Below, piece by piece: positions 13,080 to 25,149 of a DNA stretch of 64,000 bases; position 1 is the stretch's first letter, and every line of letters begins with the position of its first letter. Location of the stretch: positions 54,979,476 through 55,043,475 of the forward strand of contig OU015500.1 in NCBI GenBank assembly GCA_907164885.2, read 5' to 3'. The translations under genes were made by a program, and so were the position numbers. The notes under the pieces were generated by a model. That model did not search any database, had not been told where the DNA came from, and worked only from the letters and a program-made list of their open reading frames with translations. The DNA is from Dolomedes plantarius. Its lineage: Eukaryota > Arthropoda > Arachnida > Araneae > Dolomedidae.

Positions 13080-14522
13080 GGCATTAATTGCATACATTGA
13101 CCGTTGTATTTAATTTGACTGTACTCCATAGCGAACTGCGGGTTTTCAGCTAGTAACTCTATATATGCAAGCAAATAAATTGTTAATGAATTTTCGAAAC
13201 ATGATATTAGTTTTAAGAAATGATAAATTGTAAGGTTTGGTATTACACATAAAAAGGAGAGGTTGCGATAGGATAAAAATGTACCTGTCTCAATGCACAG
13301 TGCTTCTGGGTGTATGGTGGTTTGCCTGTTTTGGGTATCCAACTTTTGTATTTAAACCATATTTCCTTTCCATATTTAAACCATATTACCTTTCTAGTTC
13401 TATTTCCATTTTTGTAATATTAAAAAAAAAGCTTATAATTTTTACATAGCAGGAAGGAAAGGTTTTATAAAGGTAAAAATGCATGAGAGGAAAGGTAAGG
13501 TAAAGGATAGGTAGGAGAAAGGTAAAGAATATTTTTCAGGAAATCATGAGATATTGTTCTGTAATGCAAACACGGATGATTTTCGATCAAGATAATTTGA
13601 ATATTTACAATAAAGTTTTCTGGAGTAGAAATAAAACTAGGTGGAATGATGGACGTACAGTAAGATATAAAATACGGAACATATTGTCATTTCTTTCTCC
13701 TCTTTTATGGAAATAACGTGATTCCTATCAACTGAACCCACTTTTGGGGTAGTAAGTAATTCAATCCATATCAGATTCATATAATTTTCTTAATTCAGTC
13801 CTTTAGTAAAATGGAAAAGAAAGAAAAATGAGCCGAAGAGTAAAAAAAAAAGCATTTTGACTGAGGTTTCAATTTCTATTATTGATTCAGTTAGGGTCAA
13901 TAAAGTCCCTGGCCTCGTAGTAATCTTATCCTTTTTTAAACATGTACTCCAATAGAGGACCACCATTAAGGGGATAATAAAAGATTGCAATAAAGTGTTC
14001 TTAGAAAATTAATCATATTTTGATTTTCGAGCAACATTGAATGTCTACCCTTGATTCAGAAGAAATAATGCCTTTTATGATGTGTGATAGCTCATAAAAA
14101 ATTCGTTTAATGTTCTTTGGAGTTTAGAAAAAAAAATATATTTTCATATCAGAAATAATTTTGTTTGGGTTTCATGCAATTCATATCAGTGTCAGTTTAA
14201 ATTTGAGATGAATTTCGAACAAATAGGAATTTCTGAATGCCTGAATGTGAATTTTCAGTTTAGAATAACCATTGTCGACGTAAAGTTATGCAGTTACAGG
14301 CATGTGCGTGAAATGTTCTTGTATGATATAATAAAATAAAATACGGTAACATTATATAATAAACATTATACGAATTATCGATTTTAAAAATATCCATATT
14401 TTGTTAACTCTATCAGAATTTACTCTAATTAACTGAGTAAATCTGGAGGAAAAAGTTTAGCGCATTGTTCTACATGTGTATTGGCAGTATTACTTTGAAC
14501 AATATTTGATTGCTTTTTATTA
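13076..14522. other. AT-rich intergenic DNA
   Basis: No gene is recognised. A purine-rich strand segment with repeated aaaggta motifs lies at about 13450-13545. Confidence 0.5.
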
Positions 14523-14526
14523 TTAA

Positions 14527-15242
14527 GGGGATGGTGGACTTTCAAATTACCAAAAATTGAGCAAAAATTGGAATTTTTGGGGGGTGTATTAATATTTTAA
14601 AAACATGTAAATATTGGAATGAAATGCATTTAAAATGTGTAGTGAAAAGAAAAATGAAAAATTGGTGGCTTTAGAGTAGTAAGTATTAAAGGTAGATAAA
14701 AAATTATCTTTTAAATGACTTTTTCTCAAAATGAGAAATTTCCAGATTTGCAAGTCTTTAAAATGCTCCTCGCGTCATAATTTTTGACGAAATTTTATGA
14801 AATTTATAATAAAGCTTCCTGTAATACATCAAAATAAAGTTATGTATCCATTTTAGGATTCGAGGTCATTTAGGTTATAAAAGTTTAACTTTAGTGTAGA
14901 AAAGTACAAAAATTTCGCGAAAATTCAGAGTACAAGCATAAAAATATTTTCTAAAAATTAACTATTCAACGAAAGTACAAAAAAATACATAACTTTGTTC
15001 AGAAAGTATTTATAAGCAATATAAATGCAAAATTAAGGGGAAAAGTTTAAAATTGAGTCGCAAGGAGCATTTTAAATAAAGGTAATTTAATTTAAATTTT
15101 TTAATTATAAAATATTTTTTTTAAATATTTATAAAATTTTATAAGGTGTTTAATATTGTTATACTTTAATGAATATATATACAAAATTTCATATCTCTGT
15201 GGTAAAAATTTCAAAAATCGTTTTGAAAGGTCCACCATCCCC
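14527..15242. mobile_element. TTAA-flanked foldback MITE 1
   Basis: Ends are GGGGATGGTGGACTTTCAAA and the inverse of GGGGATGGTGGACCTTTCAA. TTAA sits at 14523-14526 and 15243-15246. A second inverted pair (aatgctcctcgcg near 14762, cgcaaggagcatt near 15058) shows that the arms extend inward. The interior is non-coding and AT-rich. TTAA targets suggest mobilisation by a piggyBac-type transposase, though the GGGG start is not the usual CCC start. Confidence 0.85.
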
Positions 15243-15246
15243 TTAA

Positions 15247-16137
15247 AAAACTTATTTATGCATTTTTTTATTTCTTCAACCCTTTTCAAAAGTGGGTTTA
15301 TGTGAAATTGGCGCAAATTTCAGAATACATGAAGAGTCTAAGAATCACTGCTCTAAACCAAAGAACAATAATATACCTATTCTTTACAAAAAATTTACCC
15401 TTTTTTTACTTATAAAATTATTAGAAGATAATAAATTTCAAAGATCCTTAATTTGAAATGATCTTTTTTTAAATTTTTAAAATTTTTAAATTTTTTTACT
15501 AGCTTTTGAATCAGTGAGAATTAGCTTATTATATGTTATTATCAATTCTATTTTAAAAGTCAAAAGTAGAAATCGTTAATGTTTACTACTGAAATATTTA
15601 AGAACTTCCTGTGATATAACGTAAAAGAAAAGTCAGAGACTTGATAAACATTTAAGAAAATAAATAACACATATGTAACTGTGTCCTTGTATGATTTATT
15701 ACACGTAATTGTGTCTTCATTTGGACTTACAAGATTGTTCTAAATAAACTCTTTTATTTGTACATATATTTCTGAATAGTAAGATATTCCAGTTTTATTA
15801 GATTAATCAAAGACAGGGTAAGCAATATTTTCAAATGATATTTTAAAAACTAATTTATCTGCTTTGCATAAATTAGAGATTTTAAAGAAGCCAATACCTT
15901 TGAAAGTACCAGAAAACGGACATCACTTACATCGTCGCTTGTAATGTAATCTATTACACGTACGTCAATGAACGTAGCGTATTTTTGGGTTAAGATTGCT
16001 TCATCCTAACGACAGTTATTACAAAGTATTCAGGTTCTCTTTGGAAGGAATCCCTCTATACTTTTCTTCCTGTAATTAAGAAAAATTTTAGACATTTTAT
16101 AAAAACTAATGGAGAAACTTTCAATCATAATACGAGG
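15247..16137. other. AT-rich intergenic DNA
   Basis: No feature is recognised. Confidence 0.5.
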
Positions 16138-16141
16138 TTAA

Positions 16142-16836
16142 GAGAATCCGGGACACATTTTAAAAAATTTTTATTTATTGAGTTAAAATTTTGAAATTTT
16201 TGTGATGGTTAGCCATATAATTTGTAAACAAAATCACTTCATAAAACTTCTCAAAATGTTTTTAAAAAAATTTAAAATTTTTAAATTTTAAAAAAGTGGG
16301 GTAATTTAAAATTGTTATAACTCGAAATATTATTTGTCGAATTTTAGTTCTTTTTCATTTAATTAAACAGAAATATATAAGTTTTAATTTTGATTCAGCA
16401 TTTTTTAAAATATTAATTTTAAAAAAAATTAAAAATATTTATATTAAAAATAACAAAAAAAGTAATATATTTTTTAAATAATCATATTTTCAAAAGTAAA
16501 TATTTTTTTTTAAATTTTCTGCATAAAAATTAAAGTAAAGTAGTTTAAAAAGACATGTTCTAAGTTTCAACTATTTATCTTTAACGGTTCTTGACTTATA
16601 ACAATTTAAAGACGAGAAATGGGGAAAAAACCCATCATGCTGAAAAACGCACTTACAGGTTTAACAACGCTTGGCTACTATTAGAATGTTGAAAAAAAAT
16701 AATAAATAATAATTTCTCCTGTTCTAATTATAATAGAAACATAATTTAAACGTCATTTTAAGCGTAAAAGAACACAGAAATTTTAATGCAATAATTTTTT
16801 TTCGAAAATTCGAACAATTTTGTGTCCTGGACCCCC
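16142..16836. mobile_element. TTAA-flanked MITE 2
   Basis: Left end GAGAATCCGGGACACA; right end the inverse of GGGGGTCCAGGACACA. TTAA sits at 16138-16141 and 16837-16840. It is 695 bp long with no coding capacity. Size, target and G-rich start match the MITE at 14527, but the TIR sequence differs, so it is probably a sister family. Confidence 0.75.
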
Positions 16837-16927
16837 TTAAATTTGAAATTTTTTTCCCAAAATTATAATAATCATAATAATTATAATAAAAATTAAAATA
16901 TAATAATAATTCATAAAAATTATAGTA

Positions 16928-16969
16928 ATTCAAAAGAGTGTTAAATCCTAATTTAACACTCTTTTGAAT
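16928..16969. repeat. Perfect 19-bp hairpin
   Basis: ATTCAAAAGAGTGTTAAAT at 16928-16946, loop CCTA, then its exact inverse at 16951-16969. Perfect pairing in otherwise diverged DNA suggests either recent origin or a short structured element; no RNA class is recognised. Confidence 0.9.
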
Positions 16970-17638
16970 GCTGGTAATTTCTAATAACTTTTTTTTTTTC
17001 ATTTTAGGTCATCCGAATTTCTTCCAGTCACACGCGTGGTGACACAGTTTAACATGGATTATACGGACGTATTGAAGAATGCTGTCAAAAAAAAGTGATA
17101 TCAATATTATCGAGCTTCTTACACAATTTTTGGGGACATATATGACTCGTTAAATTGATACAAAATACCTTCCAAGTTTTCATTTACTGCGGAAATTCTT
17201 TTTTGGGTATTTGTAAGATGATTTGTCTTATTCTTTGCTTTTGTTAATCTGAACTATATTCAATCACTGATGATTTTTTTGAGAAACAATTTTAAATCAT
17301 TCATCCGTACAGCTCAATGTATTTCTGTCATTCGTATTTCAGTGTTTGAAGCTCATTTTGTATACATGTATAAAACATTTCTCATTATGTATATATTAAA
17401 TGTGATAAAAAAAAATATGGACATAATAAACTTTCATCTCTGTACTCACACAAAAATTACACCCATGACAAAAAATATATAATAATTACTGAGTAAATAA
17501 TTTCTATTTTAGTTAAACTGACCATAAATTGGTAATTATTTTCACAGGAATGAGAAAAATAAGGACTGATGGATTTTTTTCACAATTGAAATATGCAAGT
17601 TTTATATATGGAAATATATAATCATCTTTCAAATGTGT
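16970..17638. other. AT-rich intergenic DNA
   Basis: Nothing is recognised. A 70-codon frame at 17270-17482 looks like chance. Confidence 0.5.
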
Positions 17639-17649
17639 ATAAATTTAAT

Positions 17650-17996
17650 GTACACGAGGTAGCCTTGCGGTAGCGCGGTGGCATTCGGTACTGAGGATGC
17701 TCGGATGGAATCCCTGCATGCGCCATTAAATACCTCCGTGTGTAGGATGGATATGGGCACGTTGAATCCGTAGAATGGAGGACCCTCTATGAGGTCTGAG
17801 AGGGTGGGAGTGGGTACGATCTTCCAGATGTCACCTCTGGGGGTGCTCAGTCAAAATTGAGTAGGCAACTAGCTAAGACAGACTCTGACCCTTGTGGTGC
17901 TATATATAAAACTTTAGTCGCACACTTCAGCCTGAAGTCTATATGGACCTGGTCTGAAACTTCCAGCTAGGCGGCATTATAAACAAGAACAACAAC
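17650..17996 (+). mobile_element. tRNA-derived SINE with intact target duplication
   Basis: The head carries a box-A-like tagccttgcggtagcg and a box-B-like ggatggaatcc (two differences from GGTTCGAATCC), so a pol III promoter is plausible. A unique body of about 270 bp and an A/C-rich tail (caagaacaacaac) follow. The 11-base ATAAATTTAAT occurs exactly at 17639-17649 and 17997-18007, a perfect duplication indicating recent LINE-driven insertion. The element is 347 bp long and encodes nothing. Confidence 0.88.
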
Positions 17997-18054
17997 ATAA
18001 ATTTAATTAATAAGATTAATTAAAACAGTGCTTCTATACTCTTTATGTTAGCCA

Positions 18055-18290
18055 CCCACAGAGTACAATGGATAGTGTTCTTAGCTGTCACGCAGTGACA
18101 TTGGGTTCAAATCCCAAATAAGGCTTGGTCGTTGTGGTGTCGTCCCCCTCATAAGGTGCAATTCTGGCTCCCCTAAATGGTTCTCCCAAAATAAAGTAGC
18201 TAGCATCTTCGAGGATCTTCATGGAGCAGTGTGAGAAAAAGCATCTAAGGTTCAGAAGCCAAGTACCTACCACATAGAAAAAAAATAATC
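18055..18290 (+). mobile_element. SINE-like unit with tRNA box B
   Basis: Contains a perfect box B GGTTCAAATCC at about 18104-18114, inside a 5-bp stem (TTGGG/CCCAA). A body of about 150 bp follows and an A-rich tail (agaaaaaaaataat) ends near 18290. An acceptor stem cannot be formed, so it is not a tRNA gene. No clear target duplication was found. Confidence 0.55.
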
Positions 18291-20025
18291 CTTTAATTAT
18301 TATTTCCTTACTTTCGCGTATTTTTTTTTCATTTACAGACCATACAAATTTCATCAAAAATATATTTTACGACCGATTTTACGAAATAAGAGGAAAATCA
18401 GCCGAACATTCTCAAAATAAAATAAAAAGAGGGGTGAATTTATAAGTTTTACAAAGCTATAAAAAGTGTTCTAGACCTTAATCTAAAGTTTCATATGAAA
18501 TCGCTATGCCCCTTTTTACCCCTGCAAAATAAAGCATATACATCTTGACAAGTTAAATCAAATGTGCACGCTAAGTAAATTCAATCCTATAAAGTTGCAA
18601 GGGATGTCTTCTCATAACAGTTCCGTTTCATGTTGTAACAGTAGTGGAACATGTGGATTTTTTTGCTTTTACTCTCTTTGCGATTAGACAATCCCGGTCG
18701 AAAATATCTTTATCTGTAGCTTTCATACACTAGGATATCCAGATACGTCAAGTGCATTTACGTGTTCAATACCTACAATCAATATCTTGAACACAGCAGT
18801 CCTGGTACGCTGAAATAGTATATTTCTGCAATTGGCACCACCCAACAGGACTAATACGATGCATTTTGTCACAGCAGTCTTGTCAGGGTCATTTATATAC
18901 GTCTGATTAACAAGTGCTTTATTTTCATGCTTCACTGTCAAAGGAATTCACTGAAGAAATACCGTTAACTTAGAGATATTTAAACTAAATGAATAAATAC
19001 TATATGGAATATCTCTTTCACTACCAGAGTTTTAAAATGACATCGATACATAACACTCATCTGATCGGTGATACATATCTCTTAGAGATTTAAATAAAAT
19101 CCTGATGGTAAACCTGTTACATTTGATACAAAAAATTCTAAACTTATTCCTGAGGTGTCGAACTTTAATGGAGATTGTGTGCTGCTACTAGCAGTGATTT
19201 TCCATAGCATAACAATTTAAAATTTAGTTGCTGAGTGCAAATGGATGTCATTAATGCCAAGATTTCATTTGAAAAATAGATCTAAATTTGTGAAAACCAG
19301 AAAAGTTTTGCTATGTAAAGTTATTGTTCAAATTCTCTGTTTCGTGTTTTGAATACTCGGTTGTTAAATGTTTGCACACAAAAATATTTTCAAATTTGTA
19401 GATAGAAATGTTTAATTTTACAATAAAGCTTATGAGGAATGGTCTAAAAAAATACAAACCTGTTATTCAATTTCATTATTTTTCTCGTCATAATTCTTTC
19501 AAAGTTTTTCACAGTTATCTCCCACATCCTGTAGGAATTAGGGTGGAACCCAAATATCCCCACTATAAATCTACAAAATAAAAAGTCTCTGAATCTTATA
19601 AACATTAAATATTTTTAATTCAACATTTCAAATAGTTATTCAATTTTCTTAGATTAAGGATGCAGGAAGTTTCTCTATGCATAATATTTGATCAAGCCTC
19701 CATTGAAAGTTTTCTTAACATTTAATTTTTTTCCTCCACATTATTTGTCATATGTTTAATCAAAGATATAGAACTGTTCTTTCGCATTTCTATGCATTAT
19801 TTTAACAACTGTCTACTACGATCAGGCATTGAATCCGAGTCTAACAACCTCGTTACATGTATTCTAACATTTTATTTCATAAGAAGCTCTCATTTTCTTT
19901 TATAAATAATCAAACTGAAGCTTTGTATTCTTCAGTCAAGAGAATAGAAAATTAGAATTGATGACCAATTGGTGATAGATCGACAGATTGACCTAGAGGC
20001 AAAAGAACACGTTCTTCACCGTGAA
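18291..20025. other. Unassigned DNA with one lone TIR-like sequence
   Basis: TA followed by GGGTGGAACCCAAATATCCC at 19539-19560 resembles the end of the pogo-like element at 7377, but no partner end was found. A 72-codon frame on the minus strand (18723-18941) looks less random than most but matches nothing I know. Confidence 0.45.
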
Positions 20026-20030
20026 GTAAG

Positions 20031-21452
20031 TGTCGTGTTGCCTGTCTTCAAATTATTTATTTTTTTGGGCGAGATTCGTATATTATTTGGGTTAGTACAA
20101 ATTATTTATAATTAATAGGTATTTGGGTGCGTTGTGTTTTTTTTATTTATTTTCTTGAATACAACCCAAAATTCTAGACAGGTTTGCAACCGAACAGGTC
20201 AAATAAACTTTGCTTCTAAAATCTTCCTTTAGATCAACTACACAAAACAAAGATGACTGACTCCAATGTAACAAAATAAAATTGATTTATTTACAACCTT
20301 ATCTATTTACAATTTAACTCAAAAAAAACCGAATCACCAAATCTTCGTACACAGTTTACAGATTTTACTAATCTTTTAGCATTTTCTCCTCGATTCATAT
20401 CGAATGACATGTATTTAATTAAATCTACACCTTTTGGATTCAGGGAGCATAAATTTATTTATTTTACCTACGGCAAAGAACTACTCTCTCTCAAAATCTA
20501 TATTTAAAAAAATAAACATTTGATCCCGCACTCAATCATTCAAATTTTCGATGTTGGGTCTGAACAAGACAAATGATTAACATTCACTCAGTTTGATGCT
20601 AACTGGACTGGAACACGGGTGACGATCTCATCATCGGACTTGGTAACTTCTCTCGAAAACGGGATTATGAAGCAAGCATACCGGGAAGAATCAACCGGAT
20701 CTCCTATATGTCGTCACTCCATCGTGAAGGCGTAATTCTCTCTTCTCTCGAGAACGGGATCATGATGCAATCATACCGGAAGAATCAACCGGATCTCCTA
20801 TATATCGTCACTCCATCGTGAAAGGCGCAATTTCTTCTTCTCTCGAAACGGGATCATGATGCAAGCATACCGGGAAGAATCAACCGGTCTCTGACAGTTA
20901 TTCGACAATCTCTCATCACCTGCGATGCTAAGCACCGGGGGGGAAGGCAAACCCGGGCCGCATGCAGCAGTGAAACTAAAAAAAAAACTCTAAATCTTCT
21001 ATTTATTTATTTTTTTTATAACAATGTCCACGCCTTCTCGTGACTCCTAATCCATTCAGGAAAGCTTTCAAAAATCCACCACTTAGCATCAATTTTCATT
21101 TCTTGGATTGGATAATCCAATAACTCATGCCCGCCTTCATTACGTCATACACAGACCACCCAAAGTCCAGTCCACGTGTTTTGCGGTCTACAGGCCCAAT
21201 AAATTCTTTACAATAGGGTATTTTTACTTTAATGTCAAACCCTGGTGCCATCTCCTTATCTGCGTCTGGAATCACCTACCCCCTATCGCGCACCGCCGCT
21301 TTTAAATTTGGCTGATGCGTACAGACGACTGTTCGTCCTCTAATCAAAGGCGGCTTCCTAGCATTCTAACCGAAATGTGATGAAAACAGCCTTCGATCAC
21401 TTATCTCTCTAAAAATTTTAATTTTTCTTAAAATCAAAAGCGCTTCATCACA
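20031..21452 (-). repeat. Putative 3' LTR (1.42 kb)
   Basis: Bounded by TG/CA, with GTAAG outside at 20026-20030 and a polypurine tract on the inner side. It is richer in GC than the interior and holds a 100-bp tandem array. Its full length cannot be confirmed because the opposite LTR keeps only 136 bp. Confidence 0.65.
20644..20900. repeat. About 100-bp tandem repeat, 2.6 copies
   Basis: Each unit holds acgggat, gcaagcataccgggaagaatc, an aaccggatctcctata segment and cgtcactccatcgtgaa. Copies start near 20646, 20747 and 20842 and are about 90% alike. It lies inside the putative LTR, where such arrays can carry enhancer-like function; that role is only a possibility. Confidence 0.88.
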
Positions 21453-21454
21453 TA

Positions 21455-21468
21455 CGCTCCCTCCTCCG
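21455..21468 (-). other. Polypurine tract next to the 3' LTR
   Basis: On the minus strand the bases just before the LTR start read CGGAGGAGGGAGCGTA and then TGTGATGAAGCG. A purine run directly before TG is the plus-strand primer site of LTR retroelements, and it sets the element's orientation. Confidence 0.6.
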
Positions 21469-24400
21469 AAAAAAAAAACTAACCCAAACACCAAACACGT
21501 AAAATTGCTCCCTTCCTCGAAAAGTTTACAAAATTCTCATGTACTACTTATATAATTCATGACACTCATAAAAAATAATCACATCAATTACAAAACTTCT
21601 ACCATCCATGTCTGAAAAAAAACTTGTTCACCATCATAAGTCCTCATACACTATTTAGAAACACTAAAACAAAACATCAAAAACACTTACTCCTGACTCC
21701 ATTGACCTTCTTTGACATGTGATCTATACCTTTAATTTAGGTAGAGAAGACCACCAACCTATGTACTTATTAGAGTTCTGAATTCAAAAGTTCATTTTTT
21801 AATCAAATGTTCTGAGTGAAACATCGAAGATCTATATGAAACATGTCGACATAACATATCACCATACAAAATCATGATTTGCAGAGTTCAGACCCAAAAC
21901 ACTATCACAAGCATAAATCTTCATCTCTCTATATATCATTCTGCACGCAATTAAACTCTATTCTAACACTATTCCTCATTATTCACAAAGTTACTTATAA
22001 ACAAAATAATTAACACATTAAAATGATATCTCACAGTATATTTGCCACATTCACAACAAAATACCAAGCATATAAAATTTGTTACTTTCAACACACTTCT
22101 CACAATATTTTTGTACTTTTCCAAAACAAATTCATTAACTAAATTCATATGTATGTATAAATTGAGTATTCACAAATAACCTTCCTATCACACTTATATT
22201 CTAAAAATCATAATCCAAACCCATTTCCCCCATTGTTGTAAAAGAAACGAAAAGAAAAAAAAAAGAACGCGCAAAAGAAAAAAACACCTTCAAAACCACT
22301 TGCTTCCCTCTAACTGCGAAATCAAAACTAAACATTGCTCTCTCCCCTTTTTTCAAAAACACGCGAACCCTCGAGTCACTCAATTCCCAAAATCCTACCG
22401 CATGCTAGATTCGCGAACCACACCAACTTATTTTTTTTCGCATTTTCCCTCGTTACCCTAGCAACTCCTGACACATCGGAAGGACACCCCCCTCTCATAC
22501 AAGAAACCTGTTCTCAGACCAGAAATTCGTTCAACTCAGTCTGGTTTTGACCCCGGGACCCGATTTTCGATACTCTCTGTCCCTTAAAGTAATTTGCGAC
22601 TAAAAAAAACTTTCCTCCGTTGCACAATAGAGCCCATAAATCTCAACCAAAAAAAAACACCTGATAACAGTAAACCCCAAAACTATTCTCATTTTCCAAC
22701 CATCTACAACTTTATAACCACCACGACTTATATTTATTTTTTATTTTCACTTGTGCGCCTATTTAATTATTCTTTATTTCATTTCAATTAGTCACTAGCT
22801 TAGTCCATGCACTTCAGCATTTTAGATAAATAAATGTAAATTTGGCCAGAAATTGCCATTTATTCTCTAATGAGCTGTTTAAACAATTTCCTAAATTTTA
22901 AACTCACACAAACTTACTAAAGTGATATTCCTCACGCCTACCGTATCGCACTTAACTCTTCAACACTTATATTTCATCAAACATTACTTTCCTGAAGTCA
23001 TTCTAGGTCTGCAGCCCTAAATCACTTCCAGGATTTTCTAAATTAAAAACACAAGGTTTTCACTTTCCAAAATCTTCCATAAACGCAAAATTTCCTCATC
23101 CAACCACATAAAAGCCTACATACAAGCTAGTTTCTTTATCGTGCGTTCTCCTTCCTTAGGGGAAGGGGGGGGGGGAGAGTAAGAAGGGCAAACGAACCCC
23201 TCTCTTTTCTTAGAAAACCTTTTCCCCACTTCCTCTTTTAGTCAACAAAAACTGACCCCGCACTTCCTATCACTCCTCATACAAAGCACTATAACTACGA
23301 CAACCTTTTATTTTGCGTAACCTCATTCATTCTAAAAACAACTGCCATACCTCTAATACCACATATTTCTATTCTATACCCTTGGTTTCATTAAATTCAT
23401 ACTAAAATTTCACTACTATGCCTTGATTATTCAACCCAGGGTAAGCAATCGTAAATTTTATTTTCATAGCACCTAAAACTAATGCAATCCATCCATCCAA
23501 AAGTTTAGTTTTTTTTATACTGTGGCAATTCTGAACATTTATGCCTATAACTAACCCTCTTTTCGTTATAAAGACCTCTACTCCAACAATATATCGAAAA
23601 CTCTTATTTTACATCCTTAACTCAGCACGCCTTCAGCTATAACCTTTTTGGCAGATTAAATGCAATATAATCCACCTCACATATTTATCGTTTATAGACT
23701 GAAACAAATCTGAGTATGATTTGCGCTTTGCTTACCGTTAACCACCTTTCATTCAAAATCACCTCTACTCTAAACTTTTTATCTAACTTCCTATTTCAAT
23801 TTTACCCAACTGACGATGTCTTAGCAACACATTCGCGATACAACCTTCTTGATCTAACTCAAAATAACTCCAATGTTAAATTTTACACCTCACATTACCG
23901 ATCATTCGTTAACTATCATTGCTCAATATACAAGAATTCTCTCATTATAATATTACTTCTCCTAACATTATGCATTCAAATTCTTTATACGTAATTAAAC
24001 TAGAACTCACAATCCCAAACTTAAAAAAAACGCTAATTTCCCCCAAAATACACATATATGCACAAAATCAAAACAAACACAATTCTATTCTCAATGTAAT
24101 TGCAAAATATTATCTGACAAATTCTATACTTAAATTGACACACGTTTCTTTTCAAAAAATTCATATCTATACCAAGTACCACTAATTACTATCGACCAAC
24201 ACACTTGTACTCAGTTCAATAATTTCTCAACTGTTACTCAAATCTTAACTATCTATTGATTTTCTCATTTCAATAGAATTTTCAAAATCACACTTAAATA
24301 TTATCTATCAACTGATATCAAACACATTTTCTGCCATCAACTACTTTTAACTTATTCAAAATATTTTTCAGAATTACACCTCAATTCAATCTATCATCTC

Positions 24401-24837
24401 TACAATATCTATATACATAAATTTTTAAACACTTCATATAAATCATAACATAAGTATTTCTTATCTATCTTTAACCAACTCAACAAACTCTTTCTAAAAA
24501 CAATCTTTAATTCACTTAGTAAAATTAAAATATTTGCATTCATATATTCACACTTCAAACAATCTTAACATAAAATCAATATTGTCACACTCTTCAAAAC
24601 AAAATTACACTCAATAATAATAATTGTGGCAAATATACGAACATATTTTCAAAACACTCCCGCTCTAAAAATTCTTACGCGCTGCTCCCTTCTCCACAAA
24701 ATTTGTAAAGACCAAAAAAATTTCTTAAAGACAAAAAAAACACCCTTTTTTTTTTGTCACGCAAAAAAATTTTCACGATTCTAGCCTAACACAAATTATC
24801 TTTTCTATCATTTTCTCATGGTCGGAACCATGAGACT
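21469..24837 (-). other. G-depleted (plus strand) non-coding interior
   Basis: For over 3 kb the plus strand is nearly free of G. For example, 24301-24360 has 2 G and 14 C. On the element's own sense strand this is extreme C depletion. There is no open frame with a domain and no internal tandem structure across most of it. It differs sharply in skew from the DNA on both sides. Confidence 0.8.
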
Positions 24838-25010
24838 GAGTCACGGCCACCATGCACCTAACGAAAATTTTTTAAATAACTAGAAAAAATTTTTTAGCAA
24901 AAAAAAAATTTTTTTAAACTGGTCGCGGCAGCCATGCACCGAACAAAAAAAATTTTTTAACAATAAAATTTTTTCAAAAATACGCCTGGTCACGAAACCA
25001 TGAACAAAAA
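24838..25010. repeat. About 75-bp diverged tandem repeat
   Basis: Units begin near 24838 (gtcacggccaccatgcacc), 24922 (gtcgcggcagccatgcacc) and 24988 (gtcacgaaaccatgaac). Each is followed by A and T runs around aaattttttt. About 2.3 copies sit next to the truncated LTR. Confidence 0.7.
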
Positions 25011-25013
25011 AAG

Positions 25014-25149
25014 ACAGACGACTGTTCCGTCCTCTAATCAAAGGCGGCTTCCTAGCATTCTAACCGAAAATGTGATGAAAACAGCCTTCGATCACTTTAT
25101 CTCTCTAAAAAATTTTAATTTTTCTTTAAATCGAAAGCGCTTCATCACA
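25014..25149 (-). repeat. Truncated 5' LTR (136 bp)
   Basis: A direct copy of 21317-21452 with about 95% identity, differing mainly by single-base indels. It is followed at once by the GTAAG duplication. Confidence 0.75.

Larger units (their letters stand above)
20031..25149 (-). mobile_element. LTR-bounded non-coding retroelement (LARD-like)
   Basis: The outer ends are TG (TGTCGTGTTG at 20031) and CA (cttcatcaca ending 25149). Identical 5-base flanks GTAAG lie at 20026-20030 and 25150-25154. The last 136 bp recur directly at 21317-21452, also ending in CATCACA. Just inside that copy lies a polypurine tract on the minus strand, so the element reads right to left: 3' LTR 20031-21452, interior, truncated 5' LTR 25014-25149. 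The interior has no open frame over about 90 codons. A large non-coding LTR element (LARD) with most of its 5' LTR deleted fits best. The family cannot be assigned; the minus-strand start TGTGATGAA is shared with the LTR-like copies at 35841 and 42582. Confidence 0.75.

Noticed and set aside
18060..18135. Possible tRNA gene with perfect box B
   Set aside because: The T-arm forms, but no acceptor stem or D-arm can be drawn. A SINE head explains it better.
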